A DNA stretch of 52,742 nt, taken from an uncultured Prevotellaceae bacterium. Lineage in GTDB: Bacteria; Bacteroidota; Bacteroidia; Bacteroidales; Bacteroidaceae. The position numbers and the translations under genes were made by a program. Below, one piece after another: positions 1-8,699 of this stretch. Under the pieces are notes generated by a model that was not told where the DNA came from, searched no databases, and saw only the letters and a list, made by a program, of their open reading frames with translations. Where the stretch lies: the NCBI GenBank assembly GCA_937900485.1, contig CALCEL010000016.1, forward strand, positions 1-52,742. Reading direction: 5' to 3'. Every line of letters begins with the position of its first letter. The first letter of the stretch is position 1.

Positions 1-13
1 GTCGGGGCTTTGC

Positions 14-53
14 GTAAAAAAAGAGGATGTGCCTATTTTGACACACCCTCTTT
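14..53 (-). terminator. Intrinsic terminator of the mrp operon
   Basis: A stem with arms at 20-31 and 42-53 (AAAGAGG-TGTG against CACA-CCTCTTT, one mismatch) is followed, reading leftward, by a T run (the A run at 16-20 on the + strand). It lies 40 bases beyond the stop of the leftward mrp gene, so it probably ends that transcript. Confidence 0.8.
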
Positions 54-95
54 GTGTGTATGTGAGGTAGTCTCTGGTGAGTCTTATCTCATTTC

Positions 96-1202
96 TCACT
101 TTTTTGTTACTTCAACGGGTTTTGTCGCCTCACGCTCGACGTTGCGTTTATCAACTTGAGTCACGACTTTCGCTGCCAGTTGCATGTAAGCCATGCCGGC
201 AGGTGATCCTGCGTCCAATACTGACGGCGTACCGTTGTCACAGTCGTCGCAGATACTGCTCACCAAAGGAATCTGTCCGAGCACTGGCACGTTAAGGTCA
301 TTAGCGAGTTGGCTGACACCGTCTTTGCCGAAGATGTAATAACGCTCACTCGGATGCTCGGCTGGAGTGAACCATGACATGTTCTCAACGAGTCCGAGAA
401 TAGGTACGTTGACCTTATCGTTCATGTACATATTGATTCCCTTTCTCGCGTCGGCGAGAGCCACTTGCTGCGGAGTGGATACGATGACGGCGCCAGTGAT
501 GCCTAGTGTCTGCAAAAGTGTGAGGTGTATGTCACTTGTTCCTGGGGGAGTGTCTAGTATGAAATAATCGAGGCCGCCCCATTTGGTGTCTGTGATGAGC
601 TGTTTAAGCGCATTAGACGCCATGCCTCCTCTCCAAAGTGTCGCCTCGTCAGGGTTCACGAAGAATCCGATAGACAACAGTTTGACCCCATATTTTTCCA
701 CCGGCACAATCAGGTCTCGTCCTTCAACCTGCTCGACGTATGGACGTTCTTCCTCAACCTGAAACATCTTAGGCATGCTTGGACCGAAGATGTCGGCGTC
801 GAGAAGACCGACTCGGTAACCGAGTTTGGCAAGGGCAATGGCAAGGTTCGCTGTCACTGTACTTTTTCCCACACCGCCTTTTCCTGAGCTAACCGCCACA
901 ATGTTCTTCACATTTGGAAGAAGGTTGTCAGGCTCTGGAGGAAGCGCGGTAGCATATTTCTCGCTTATAGTCACCTTGCAATCCTTGTCAACATACATCT
1001 TGATAGCTGCCTCGGCAGCCTTTACGACAGACTTGCGGAATGGGTCGGTTGGTTTTGGGAAAATGAGTGAGAAGCTCACTTTCATGCCGTCAATACGCAA
1101 GTCATCCTCAAGCATCTCATTCTCCATGATGCTTTTTCCGTTACCAGGATATCTCACGGTGGCGAGAGCCTGGTGTATTAAAGCTGGATATATTGTAGTC
1201 AT
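96..1202 (-). CDS. mrp: Mrp/NBP35-family P-loop ATPase, iron-sulfur cluster carrier
   Basis: Cytosolic P-loop NTPase of the Mrp/ApbC/NBP35 family, which carries and delivers iron-sulfur clusters. Residues about 1-90 form a MIP18/DUF59-like domain. The deviant Walker A GKGGVGKS is at 107-114, followed by the LLDADIFGPS switch segment and the DYFILDTPPGTSD Walker B region. The CxxC pair that many family members carry after the ENMS segment is absent here; the segment reads ENMSWFTPAEHP, as I recall for Bacteroidetes homologues, so cluster binding may use other cysteines such as CDDC near residue 320. At 368 residues the length is normal. It is the last gene of a leftward set with trmB and ilvE and is followed by a good terminator. 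Confidence 0.93.
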   Translation of the reverse strand: MTTIYPALIHQALATVRYPGNGKSIMENEMLEDDLRIDGMKVSFSLIFPKPTDPFRKSVVKAAEAAIKMYVDKDCKVTISEKYATALPPEPDNLLPNVKNIVAVSSGKGGVGKSTVTANLAIALAKLGYRVGLLDADIFGPSMPKMFQVEEERPYVEQVEGRDLIVPVEKYGVKLLSIGFFVNPDEATLWRGGMASNALKQLITDTKWGGLDYFILDTPPGTSDIHLTLLQTLGITGAVIVSTPQQVALADARKGINMYMNDKVNVPILGLVENMSWFTPAEHPSERYYIFGKDGVSQLANDLNVPVLGQIPLVSSICDDCDNGTPSVLDAGSPAGMAYMQLAAKVVTQVDKRNVEREATKPVEVTKK

Positions 1203-1283
1203 CGTTCTTTTTTCCTTAAATACTTATGTTAAATACGTAGTCTCTATTGCGTACTCAAGGGGTTGTTACGCTGTCGTTGCCGA

Positions 1284-2045
1284 TTATTTGCCTGTTGTCC
1301 TCGTACTCACCACCTCATGGTTGTAAGAGCGATATCCGTCCACAGGTATCTCTATGTCCGGCTCTATCAGAGCACCGTCATGAGGAAGTCTGAACTTAAT
1401 ATACTTGATTGGTATTCCTCTCTCCAACCACATACCTTCGTAGTATGTCTGTATTGACGTCAGAGCGTCGTCAGCCGATTCGCAGTTGTACAGGTCTTCT
1501 GTGACAAACTCAACTGGCAAGCCGTTTTTCTCAGCCATGTACTTCGTGTATGTGATGAGGAAATTGCTGTCTGTCTTGACGTTCACCACACCGTTGTCGA
1601 CCAGGAACTTGCGGTATCTCTCCATGAAGAAGGTTGACGTGAGTCGTTTTGTGGTCTTCTTCATCTGAGGGTCAGAAAAAGTTAGCCATATCTCGTTCAC
1701 CTCGTTATCTCCGAAGAAGCTGTCGATACACTCTATGTTTGTGCGCAAGAAGCCCACATTGTCCATGTTGCTCTCAAGCGCCTCTTTGGCACCATGCCAC
1801 ATACGACTTCCTTTTATGTCGACACCGATAAAATTGATGTCGGGGAATCTCTTCGCCAGCCCCATGGTGTATTCGCCTCTTCCGCATCCAAGCTCAAGGA
1901 CAATAGGATTACCGTTGTGGAAGAACTGCTCATTCCATTTCCCTCGCATCGCAAAACCCTCGTCGCGGAGCTTCCAGAAGGGGCACTCTACGACGAGGGG
2001 ATTTTTTGCCATATCGGCAAACTTGGCAAGTTTTCCTTTACCCAT
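1284..2045 (-). CDS. trmB: tRNA (guanine-N7-)-methyltransferase
   Basis: SAM-dependent methyltransferase that makes m7G46 in the variable loop of tRNA. The SAM-binding motif VLELGCGRGEYTMGLA lies near residues 50-65, followed by NFIGVDIKGSR and the family signature EIWLTFSDPQMKK. The start is ATG at 2045 (MGKGKLAKFADM), a usual beginning for Bacteroidetes TrmB. At 253 residues it is slightly longer than the E. coli enzyme. The stop of the upstream ilvE gene is only 4 bases away, so the two are probably cotranscribed. Confidence 0.95.
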   Translation of the reverse strand: MGKGKLAKFADMAKNPLVVECPFWKLRDEGFAMRGKWNEQFFHNGNPIVLELGCGRGEYTMGLAKRFPDINFIGVDIKGSRMWHGAKEALESNMDNVGFLRTNIECIDSFFGDNEVNEIWLTFSDPQMKKTTKRLTSTFFMERYRKFLVDNGVVNVKTDSNFLITYTKYMAEKNGLPVEFVTEDLYNCESADDALTSIQTYYEGMWLERGIPIKYIKFRLPHDGALIEPDIEIPVDGYRSYNHEVVSTRTTGK

Positions 2046-2049
2046 ATAA

Positions 2050-3072
2050 TTATTCTATGACAACACGAGTCCAGTTATGTGTGTCTGGTTCGATACCATA
2101 CTGGATGCCTCGCAGTAAGTTATAAAGTTTTGTGGATATAGGACCAGGCTTGCCGTCTTTAGAAATAACGAAGCTCTTATGCTCCTCTAAGTCGTCAATC
2201 TTTGAGATTGGTGAGATGACAGCGGCAGTACCGCACGCTCCAGCCTCCTCAAATGTGTCAAGCTCATCCTCTGGAATTTGTCTGCGCTCCACCTTGAGAC
2301 CTAAGTCTTCAGCGAGCTGCATCAGAGACTTGTTTGTGATGGATGGGAGGATAGATGTGGACTTCGGAGTGACGTAAGTGTTGTTCTTGATTCCGAAGAA
2401 ATTAGCCGCTCCACACTCGTCCATATATTTCTTCTCCTTAGCGTCAAGGTAAAACTCGCACGCATATCCGAGGTCGTGTGCCATCTTGTTGGCGCGAAGA
2501 CTTGCGGCGTAGTTACCGCCCACCTTATATATGCCTGTTCCAAGTGGAGCGGAACGATCGAACTCACGTATGATAACGTACGGGTTGCAAGAGAATCCTC
2601 CCTTGAAGTATGGTCCCACTGGTGTGGCAAAGATGAGGAACAGATACTCTGAGGCAGGATGAACGCCAACCTGTGCGCTTGTTCCTATCAGGAGAGGTCT
2701 GAGATATAAAGTGGCGCCTGTCTCATACGGCGGTACGAAACGCTCATTGAGCTTGACAACCTTGTCAATCATCTCATTGAATTTCTCCGTAGGAAGTTCT
2801 GGCATCAAGATGCCGCGACATGTAGACTGCAGTCTTGCCGCGTTCTCGTCACTGCGGAACACACGTACCTTTCCGTCTGGACAGCGGTATGCCTTAAGTC
2901 CCTCAAATGCTTCCTGACCATAGTGCAAACAAGTCGCAGCCATGTGCATAGGAATAGTCTCTTCTGAGCACACCTCAACCTCTCCCCATTTGCCGTCACG
3001 ATAATAACAGCGTACATTATAATCTGTCTTGTGATATCCGAATCCAAGACTTGACCAATCCATTGTTTCCAT
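2050..3072 (-). CDS. ilvE: Branched-chain amino acid aminotransferase
   Basis: PLP-dependent class IV (fold type IV) aminotransferase that interconverts Leu, Ile and Val with their 2-oxo acids. It is the longer BCAT type (340 residues), with the ALYLRPLLIGTSAQVGV-like segment in the middle, the GTGIYKVGGNYAASL segment that contains the PLP lysine, and KYMDECGAANFFG after it. The start ATGGAAACAATGGATTGG fits the family. A -7 element (TACTTTTGC, 3111-3103 on the minus strand) sits about 30 bases upstream. It is the first gene of the leftward ilvE-trmB-mrp set. Confidence 0.95.
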   Translation of the reverse strand: METMDWSSLGFGYHKTDYNVRCYYRDGKWGEVEVCSEETIPMHMAATCLHYGQEAFEGLKAYRCPDGKVRVFRSDENAARLQSTCRGILMPELPTEKFNEMIDKVVKLNERFVPPYETGATLYLRPLLIGTSAQVGVHPASEYLFLIFATPVGPYFKGGFSCNPYVIIREFDRSAPLGTGIYKVGGNYAASLRANKMAHDLGYACEFYLDAKEKKYMDECGAANFFGIKNNTYVTPKSTSILPSITNKSLMQLAEDLGLKVERRQIPEDELDTFEEAGACGTAAVISPISKIDDLEEHKSFVISKDGKPGPISTKLYNLLRGIQYGIEPDTHNWTRVVIE

Positions 3073-3102
3073 GATTACCTTGTTAAAGATGTTTTAATTG
3101 TT

Positions 3103-3111
3103 GCAAAAGTA
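3103..3111 (-). promoter_or_regulatory. -7 promoter element of ilvE-trmB-mrp
   Basis: TACTTTTGC on the minus strand matches the Bacteroidetes primary-sigma -7 consensus TAnnTTTGC. It is about 30 bases upstream of the ilvE start, giving a short leader. No clear -33 element was picked out. Confidence 0.6.
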
Positions 3112-3235
3112 ATGATTTTTTTCACACATTGAAAACTGCATAGGCTAAAATTTCTTCAATTTGACAAATAAAGGATGAGTGCCGTATTTTTTCAACTTCT
3201 TTCGTCTCTTAATATTATTTAGTTGATTTTTTTTG

Positions 3236-3244
3236 TACCTTTGC
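3236..3244 (+). promoter_or_regulatory. -7 promoter element of the SLC13 transporter gene
   Basis: TACCTTTGC matches TAnnTTTGC exactly and lies 57 bases before the transporter start. The region before it is AT-rich, and the -33 element is not distinct. Confidence 0.6.
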
Positions 3245-3300
3245 AGCGCATTTTAAAAACGATAGGAAAAATAAAAAATTATAATATTTAAAACGTTTTT

Positions 3301-4809
3301 ATGTTTAAGAACTTTATTGGTTACCATTTGGAGGCAGAGCGTCGCGACAAAAAGAATTCCTTGCGAGACCTCGCTAATGCTTCGCGAGCTTTGAAACTTG
3401 CTTTTTGTTTCTTAGTACTTCTTATTCTTTGGAATGTTCCATCATCATTTTACGGCATCAACGACCTGACGATAACCGAGCAAAGAGTCATCGCTGTGTT
3501 CTGCTATGCCACACTTATGTGGATTCTCGAGGCTATACCGGCATGGACAACATCTGTGTCTGTCATCGTGATTCTTCTGTTCTGCGTCTCAGACAGCGGT
3601 TTGTGGTTCTTGACATCGGGGTATGAAGAGGGATCGCTGGGTACGCTTTTGTCTAACAAAAAGGTCATGGCTTGTTTCGCAGACCCTATCATCATGCTTT
3701 TCATTGGTGGTTTCATTCTTGCGATTGCGGCGACAAAGACAGGTCTGGACGCATATCTGGCAAAGGTTATGCTCGCACCTTTCGGAACAAAGTCTGAGAA
3801 TGTCCTTCTCGGCTTCTTGCTTGTGACTGGTATATTCTCCATGTTCCTCTCAAACACGGCTACTGCGGCCATGATGCTCACCTTCCTTGCTCCAGTGCTC
3901 AAGACGCTTCCTGCCAACGGTAAGGGTAAGACTGGTCTTGCCCTGGCCATTCCAATCGGTGCCAATATCGGCGGTATAGCAACTCCTATCGGTACTCCTC
4001 CAAATGCTATCGTGTTGAAGTTCCTTAACGATCCAGAAGGACTTAACTTAAATATCGGCTTCGGTCAGTGGATGCTTTTCATGTTCCCATTGGCAATGGT
4101 GCTTCTCGTTTTCGCATGGTTTGTTTTGCTGCGTCTGTTCCCATTCACTCAGAAAAACATTAAGTTGGTTATTGAGGGAGAGGCGAAGAAAGACTGGCGT
4201 TCAATAGTCGTTTACATCACATTCGGCATAACAATCCTCTTATGGTGTCTTGACCGTTTTACTGGTGTCAACTCTAACGTGGTGGCAATGCTTCCTGTAG
4301 GTGTCTTCTGTATGATTGGAATGATCACACGTGAGGATCTTGAGGAGATTAACTGGTCAGTGCTTTGGATGGTTGCCGGTGGTTTCGCTCTTGGTCTTGC
4401 TCTTCAGGACACAGGCTTGGCCACACACCTCATTGAGACTATTCCATTCGACACATGGAGTCCAGTTCTCATGATTGTAGGCTCAGGTCTCATCTGCTAC
4501 GCTATGGCGAACTTCATCAGTCATACAGCGACAGCAAACCTTCTCGTGCCAATCCTTGCACTCGCCGGTATTTCCGCAGCTGCCACACTCGCTCCTTTCG
4601 GTGGTGTAAGCACTCTGTTGATAGGTGTGGCACTCGGTTCATCTCTCGCTATGGTTCTCCCTATATCTACTCCTCCTAACGCCATCGCTCATGCCACAGG
4701 ATTGATTGAGCAGAATCAGATGGTAAAGGTCGGCTTGATCATGGGTGTTGTAGGCCTTGTACTCGGTTACTGCATGCTGATTGTCGTAGGACAGAACGGC
4801 TGGCTGTAA
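3301..4809 (+). CDS. SLC13/DASS-family sodium-coupled anion transporter
   Basis: Inner-membrane transporter of the divalent anion:sodium symporter family, which usually imports C4-dicarboxylates such as succinate or malate. The two inverted-repeat substrate/sodium sites are visible: LSNTATAAMMLTFLAP with PIGTPPNAIVLKF in the first half, and ISHTATANLLVPIL with PISTPPNAIAHATG in the second. The second site is SHT where the best-studied member VcINDY has SNT. The N-terminal 35 residues are charged and cytoplasmic, followed by about eleven hydrophobic segments. It has 502 residues, normal for the family. The substrate cannot be set from sequence; sulfate or tricarboxylates remain possible. It is followed after 60 bases by a secreted glycan-active protein. 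Confidence 0.88.
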   Translation: MFKNFIGYHLEAERRDKKNSLRDLANASRALKLAFCFLVLLILWNVPSSFYGINDLTITEQRVIAVFCYATLMWILEAIPAWTTSVSVIVILLFCVSDSGLWFLTSGYEEGSLGTLLSNKKVMACFADPIIMLFIGGFILAIAATKTGLDAYLAKVMLAPFGTKSENVLLGFLLVTGIFSMFLSNTATAAMMLTFLAPVLKTLPANGKGKTGLALAIPIGANIGGIATPIGTPPNAIVLKFLNDPEGLNLNIGFGQWMLFMFPLAMVLLVFAWFVLLRLFPFTQKNIKLVIEGEAKKDWRSIVVYITFGITILLWCLDRFTGVNSNVVAMLPVGVFCMIGMITREDLEEINWSVLWMVAGGFALGLALQDTGLATHLIETIPFDTWSPVLMIVGSGLICYAMANFISHTATANLLVPILALAGISAAATLAPFGGVSTLLIGVALGSSLAMVLPISTPPNAIAHATGLIEQNQMVKVGLIMGVVGLVLGYCMLIVVGQNGWL

Positions 4810-4869
4810 TCTGTTTCAGTTCCGCCTTAGGTGGACAGTAGGTAGCACACCTACATATTCTTTCAAATA

Positions 4870-7782
4870 ATGTTAAGAAGATTATATTTTACGATAGTAA
4901 TCATCATCCTCACTTCTACCATTCAAGCTCAGTCTTGGGTGGTGGAAAGTGAGGATGATGCTTTTTCAAGTGTGTCATTTCTCGACAATGGCGAGATAGA
5001 TATCGTCGCTCCTAAGGGGCTGACCTTATGGTATAAACAACGAATGACAGGCAATACGGTGATTGAGTATGAGTCATGTATTGTGACTGGATCCATGATA
5101 AACAAAGACACTCCTGAACGCCTGAGCGACATGAATTGCTTCTGGATGGCGTCCGAGCCAGACGGTTCTTCCGTGTTTAAGAATCTGAGGAAACGTCACG
5201 GAGTGTTCGTCAATCAATATTCCCTAAGGCTATATTATCTGGGATATGGCGGTAATTACAATTCTACCACACGTTTCCGTAGGTACGATGGTGATGTGCG
5301 AGGCGTGGATTCCGCCAAGTACCGTCCTCTTGTCTTACTAGAGTACACCGACTCTTCACATCTTTTGAAGCCAGACCATTGGTATAAGATTCGTCTTGAG
5401 CAGGTTGACGGTCGTGTCAGGTATTACGTTGACGGTGAGTGTATTGTGGATTATCTTGATGTCAATCCATACACTTCAGGATATTTTGGTTTTCGTACAA
5501 CCTTAGCACACGCTAAGCTGCGTAACTTCCGCTATCACTGTGACAACACGAAAGAAGAAGGTGTAACATTAAAGAAACTCAAACGTGATTCCAATGGTCC
5601 CTCCACGTTCGGAGTGCCGTTCTCAAAGTCAGAGCTTAACGACGAGACCATATTGGTATATAACTCGAAAGGTGAAGTCATACCCTCTGACAGCTGGACC
5701 TTGGCGAGATGGCAGGATGGTTCTGTGAAATGGAAGGCCTTTACTGTTATAACAGATAATGACGATTCTCTCATTCTCCGTAGGTCAAAAAAGAACACAA
5801 GGTTGTCTCATGTTGAGGGTGTGTTTCCTAATGTTCCACATTTCTGGGTCACGCTTAATAATAAGGTGTGTAAGATACATAACCATGAGATAGAGTACAG
5901 TGGCAACGTACGGCAGGTACATAAATATTCGGGTGATAACTTTATCATCCGACTATACTGTTATAAAGGCACTGAAAAGATGAAGATGGTTCATACTCTC
6001 TGTGTCGATTCCGCATTAAATGTGAGTGGACTCTCAGAGTTGAGTGTTCATTTCAAGGTCCCCTTACACGGTAAAACATACGAGCGGTATGTCTGTTTCG
6101 ACTCTGCTAAGATGGATGTACAGCCGCTCATTGCACGTAGAAAGATTGACCTGAAAGCTATGGACTCGGTGACGGTCTGCATGCTGACTAACATTGCCAA
6201 GTGGAATGGCTTTCGATTGTCCCAGCTCTGTCCTAACGGCTACAGTATAAGGAAACGAACATCAGCGTTTTCTCCATGGATCGGAAACAGAGAGGGAACC
6301 AAGTCCGATGGCTTAGTGACAGTGGGTGACAGTGTCTCTCGTGTCTCGTTCCGCCTTGAGGATTTCTGGCAAAGCTATCCTTCCACCCTTCAGGTTGACG
6401 AGATGTGTTCTGACTCAGCTGTGGTGACCATCAGTCTGTGGAGTCCAGAGGCAGAATCTTTCTCGTTCGCTCATTACGACACCATCTCTCACACATTGGA
6501 AGCCGCCTACGAGGATGTGCAGCCTGGGATGAGTACCGCAAACGGAATAGCGAGGACAAGTACCATATACATAAGCTACGACGGCGATGATGCTTATGAG
6601 GAGCCACAGTATGTTTGCTTTCCGGAATATTTCCATAAGAAAAAGGCATTCGGAATATGGTCGCTGCCAACCGTCTGTGACAGACGCGACAGCATTGTGG
6701 AGTCCACTTTGTCGGGAATAATGCGTTTCTATCAGAACGAGATACGCAGAAATAACTGGTATGGTTATTGGAATTACGGAGATGTGATGCATGCGTACGA
6801 TAGGAGTAGGGACGAGTGGAGATACGATGTGGGAGGCTATGCTTGGGATAATACCGAGCTGGGAACGCCGTCGATGTTATGGTATCAGTTCCTGCGCACG
6901 GGTGACGCCGATGTGTGGGACATGGCGAAAGCAATGACCAGACACTGCTCTGAGGTTGACACGTACCATAGCGGACCACATGCCGGCTTAGGTTCCAGAC
7001 ATAATGTGACCCACTGGGGGTGCGGAGCGAAAGAGGCAAGGATATCCGAGGCGTGGTGGAACAGGTTTCTCTATTATCTCACGGCGGATGAGAGAATGGG
7101 CGATATCCTCACTGAGGTTGTCGATGCTGACACGTTGCTCTATCATCTCGACCCTATGCGACTCGCTCAACCTCGTTCCCTGTTTCCTTGTTCTGCGCCT
7201 GCGCGCTTGCGCATCGGTCCTGACTGGCTCGCTTATGTTTCAAATTGGATGACACAATGGGAACGCACCGGTGACCTGAAATATAGAGATAAGATTATGG
7301 CTGGCATGAATTCAATATCATCGTTCCGAGATGGTTTTTTCACCGGACCTTTGGCACTGGGCTATTACCCGTCAACGGGAGTCATCACCTCTGAGAGTGA
7401 GGGCTTGCTGTCCACTAACCATCTTATGACAATCATGGGTGGCTTTGAACTGGTCAATGAACTTGAGCAGATGATTGACTGTCCTCTGTTCTACAAGGCG
7501 TGGACCTATCATGCGTTGAACTACCAGCAGATGGCAAAGAAGATACGCAATAACAAGTTTCTCGTACCTCGTCTCACCGCTTATGGGGCGTGGAGAACCG
7601 GAGACATGAAGTCTGGTCTTAAGGCATGGAGTGACATACTCAACAGACTACCTTTGTCGGGCGCTAACACAATTTGGACGAATGACTGCGCCACATGGAC
7701 CCTTGACGCTATATTTATAAAGGAGGTGATAAAATATTACTCTGTCACACATTATATAATGGACAATCATGTGGTCAAATAA
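4870..7782 (+). CDS. Secreted DUF6250 + PL26/YetA-like multidomain protein
   Basis: Large secreted protein (970 residues) with a signal peptide ending near residue 21 (TSTIQAQ). Residues about 22-230 look like the ConA-like fold of DUF6250, with the typical HWYKIRLEQVDGRVRYYVDG strand pair. Residues about 236-330 (FGVPFSKSEL..., WTLARWQDGSVKWKAF) resemble the N-terminal RIFT-barrel of PcRGLX/YetA-like proteins, and residues about 600-960 (YGYWNYGDVMHAYD, YDVGGYAWDNTELGTPSMLWYQFLR, GPHAGLGSRHNVTHWG) resemble the alpha/alpha toroid of that family. PL26 members are exo-acting rhamnogalacturonan lyases, so pectin side-chain breakdown is a reasonable guess. No SusC/SusD pair is nearby, so it is not in a standard polysaccharide utilisation locus. 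Family assignment is from memory of motifs. Confidence 0.65.
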   Translation: MLRRLYFTIVIIILTSTIQAQSWVVESEDDAFSSVSFLDNGEIDIVAPKGLTLWYKQRMTGNTVIEYESCIVTGSMINKDTPERLSDMNCFWMASEPDGSSVFKNLRKRHGVFVNQYSLRLYYLGYGGNYNSTTRFRRYDGDVRGVDSAKYRPLVLLEYTDSSHLLKPDHWYKIRLEQVDGRVRYYVDGECIVDYLDVNPYTSGYFGFRTTLAHAKLRNFRYHCDNTKEEGVTLKKLKRDSNGPSTFGVPFSKSELNDETILVYNSKGEVIPSDSWTLARWQDGSVKWKAFTVITDNDDSLILRRSKKNTRLSHVEGVFPNVPHFWVTLNNKVCKIHNHEIEYSGNVRQVHKYSGDNFIIRLYCYKGTEKMKMVHTLCVDSALNVSGLSELSVHFKVPLHGKTYERYVCFDSAKMDVQPLIARRKIDLKAMDSVTVCMLTNIAKWNGFRLSQLCPNGYSIRKRTSAFSPWIGNREGTKSDGLVTVGDSVSRVSFRLEDFWQSYPSTLQVDEMCSDSAVVTISLWSPEAESFSFAHYDTISHTLEAAYEDVQPGMSTANGIARTSTIYISYDGDDAYEEPQYVCFPEYFHKKKAFGIWSLPTVCDRRDSIVESTLSGIMRFYQNEIRRNNWYGYWNYGDVMHAYDRSRDEWRYDVGGYAWDNTELGTPSMLWYQFLRTGDADVWDMAKAMTRHCSEVDTYHSGPHAGLGSRHNVTHWGCGAKEARISEAWWNRFLYYLTADERMGDILTEVVDADTLLYHLDPMRLAQPRSLFPCSAPARLRIGPDWLAYVSNWMTQWERTGDLKYRDKIMAGMNSISSFRDGFFTGPLALGYYPSTGVITSESEGLLSTNHLMTIMGGFELVNELEQMIDCPLFYKAWTYHALNYQQMAKKIRNNKFLVPRLTAYGAWRTGDMKSGLKAWSDILNRLPLSGANTIWTNDCATWTLDAIFIKEVIKYYSVTHYIMDNHVVK

Positions 7783-7898
7783 ATTATTACTCAGTCTTAG
7801 GGTAATAATACTATCTGACGTTGATGCTCTCATCTGAGGAGAGTTGTGAAAAGTCCATTTGTATACATTATCATCTCTTGAATCTATCAGCTATTTAT

Positions 7899-8077
7899 CC
7901 CAAATCGGTCATTAGAAACTATGTGACAACATTGTCCTAATGACCGCCATCAGAATAATGTCGATCTATTATTAGACAGAAAGTTAGTAATTTTACCACG
8001 ACAAATTATACGTGTGTATGATGCCTGACTATGACATAAAGTCCGTAAACCAGGAAAATCCTAATGAACGATTTGTG
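7899..8077. repeat. MITE-like 179-bp element with 19-bp imperfect terminal inverted repeats
   Basis: The left end CCCAAATCGGTCATTAGAA (7899-7917) and the reverse complement of the right end (8059-8077) match at 16 of 19 positions. An inner inverted copy, TCCTAATGACCG at 7935-7946, forms a 10-bp perfect stem (CGGTCATTAG / CTAATGACCG) with the left end. The first 17 bases recur exactly at 45511-45527. No coding capacity and no clear target-site duplication were seen, so mobility is inferred. Confidence 0.5.
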
Positions 8078-8274
8078 TTAAATACAGGCATACAACCAAC
8101 AGGATGACATTCAATGATTTCTTGCACGTGAATGGGTAGGGATGGGAGCTATTATGTGTTAATGCTTTCTGTTGCTCTTAACGTCCGCAGATTATATCAT
8201 GAGCATGGAACGTAATGTACGGATATACTGTTTCCTGTCATAAGAATGTTCACTATATTTCCTATCTACATACT

Positions 8275-8576
8275 AAATTATACTGTTCAAAACTCCTTTT
8301 TTTTCCTTGATGTCTGTCAGCGGGAAAATGACTTCCGGAATTTTCCCGTGACTTATTCAGCGTCTGAAATTCTTAGGTTAGGACGTTGAAAAGTTCAGGT
8401 TAGGATTTTTAAATTCTCAGACCTATATATAGACTATTTCCTAACCTAAGAATTTCAAAAAAGAGACACAAGGTTTTTAGAAGCTTTGTTTTAAGATTAT
8501 CAGCAAGTTAACCTGTTTTTGGCGGAAAAATAGGCATAGGAAATCTCGTCATAGTGTAAATTGTCCTTTATTCCAC
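8275..8576 (-). repeat. Structured 300-bp dispersed repeat, copy A
   Basis: The reverse complement of this segment aligns along its whole length with 30253-30552, with long identical stretches and scattered substitutions. It contains a perfect 18-bp inverted repeat (GAAATTCTTAGGTTAGGA at 8366-8383 against 8439-8456), a third partial copy of that arm in the loop, and a second stem CGGGAAAA/TTTTCCCG (8321-8328, 8341-8348). It does not encode a protein. It could be a non-coding RNA, a non-autonomous mobile element or a recombination substrate. Confidence 0.75.
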
Positions 8577-8622
8577 TACTTTTATGTTATTGCGTTCTCA
8601 TGGAGGGTTCCATTTAAAATAA

Positions 8623-8660
8623 GTGCAGGCATCATGGTCGACTTACCATGATGCCTGCAC
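8623..8660 (-). terminator. Terminator after the DUF4831 gene
   Basis: A perfect 16-bp stem (arms 8623-8638 and 8645-8660, GTGCAGGCATCATGGT) closes on a 6-base loop and is followed, reading leftward, by TTATTTTAAAT. It lies 40 bases past the stop of the leftward DUF4831 gene. Confidence 0.75.
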
Positions 8661-8699
8661 TCGTGTGTTAATGATTCATATGTAGACTCACTTTGTGAT

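Larger units (their letters stand above)
7783..8699. other. Repeat-rich intergenic region, no gene seen
   Basis: This 0.9 kb gap between a rightward and a leftward gene has no credible open reading frame on either strand. It holds a 179-bp element with imperfect terminal inverted repeats (7899-8077), one copy of a 300-bp structured repeat (8275-8576) and a terminator hairpin (8623-8660). The rest is AT-rich sequence in which I see nothing. Confidence 0.7.

Noticed and set aside
826..1326. 166-codon frame on the + strand
   Set aside because: Lies opposite mrp and trmB, whose motifs are clear; it is a shadow.
6431..7039. 202-codon minus-strand frame in the large secreted protein gene
   Set aside because: Opposite a clearly coding frame; composition is rich in Arg, His and Ser as expected of a shadow.
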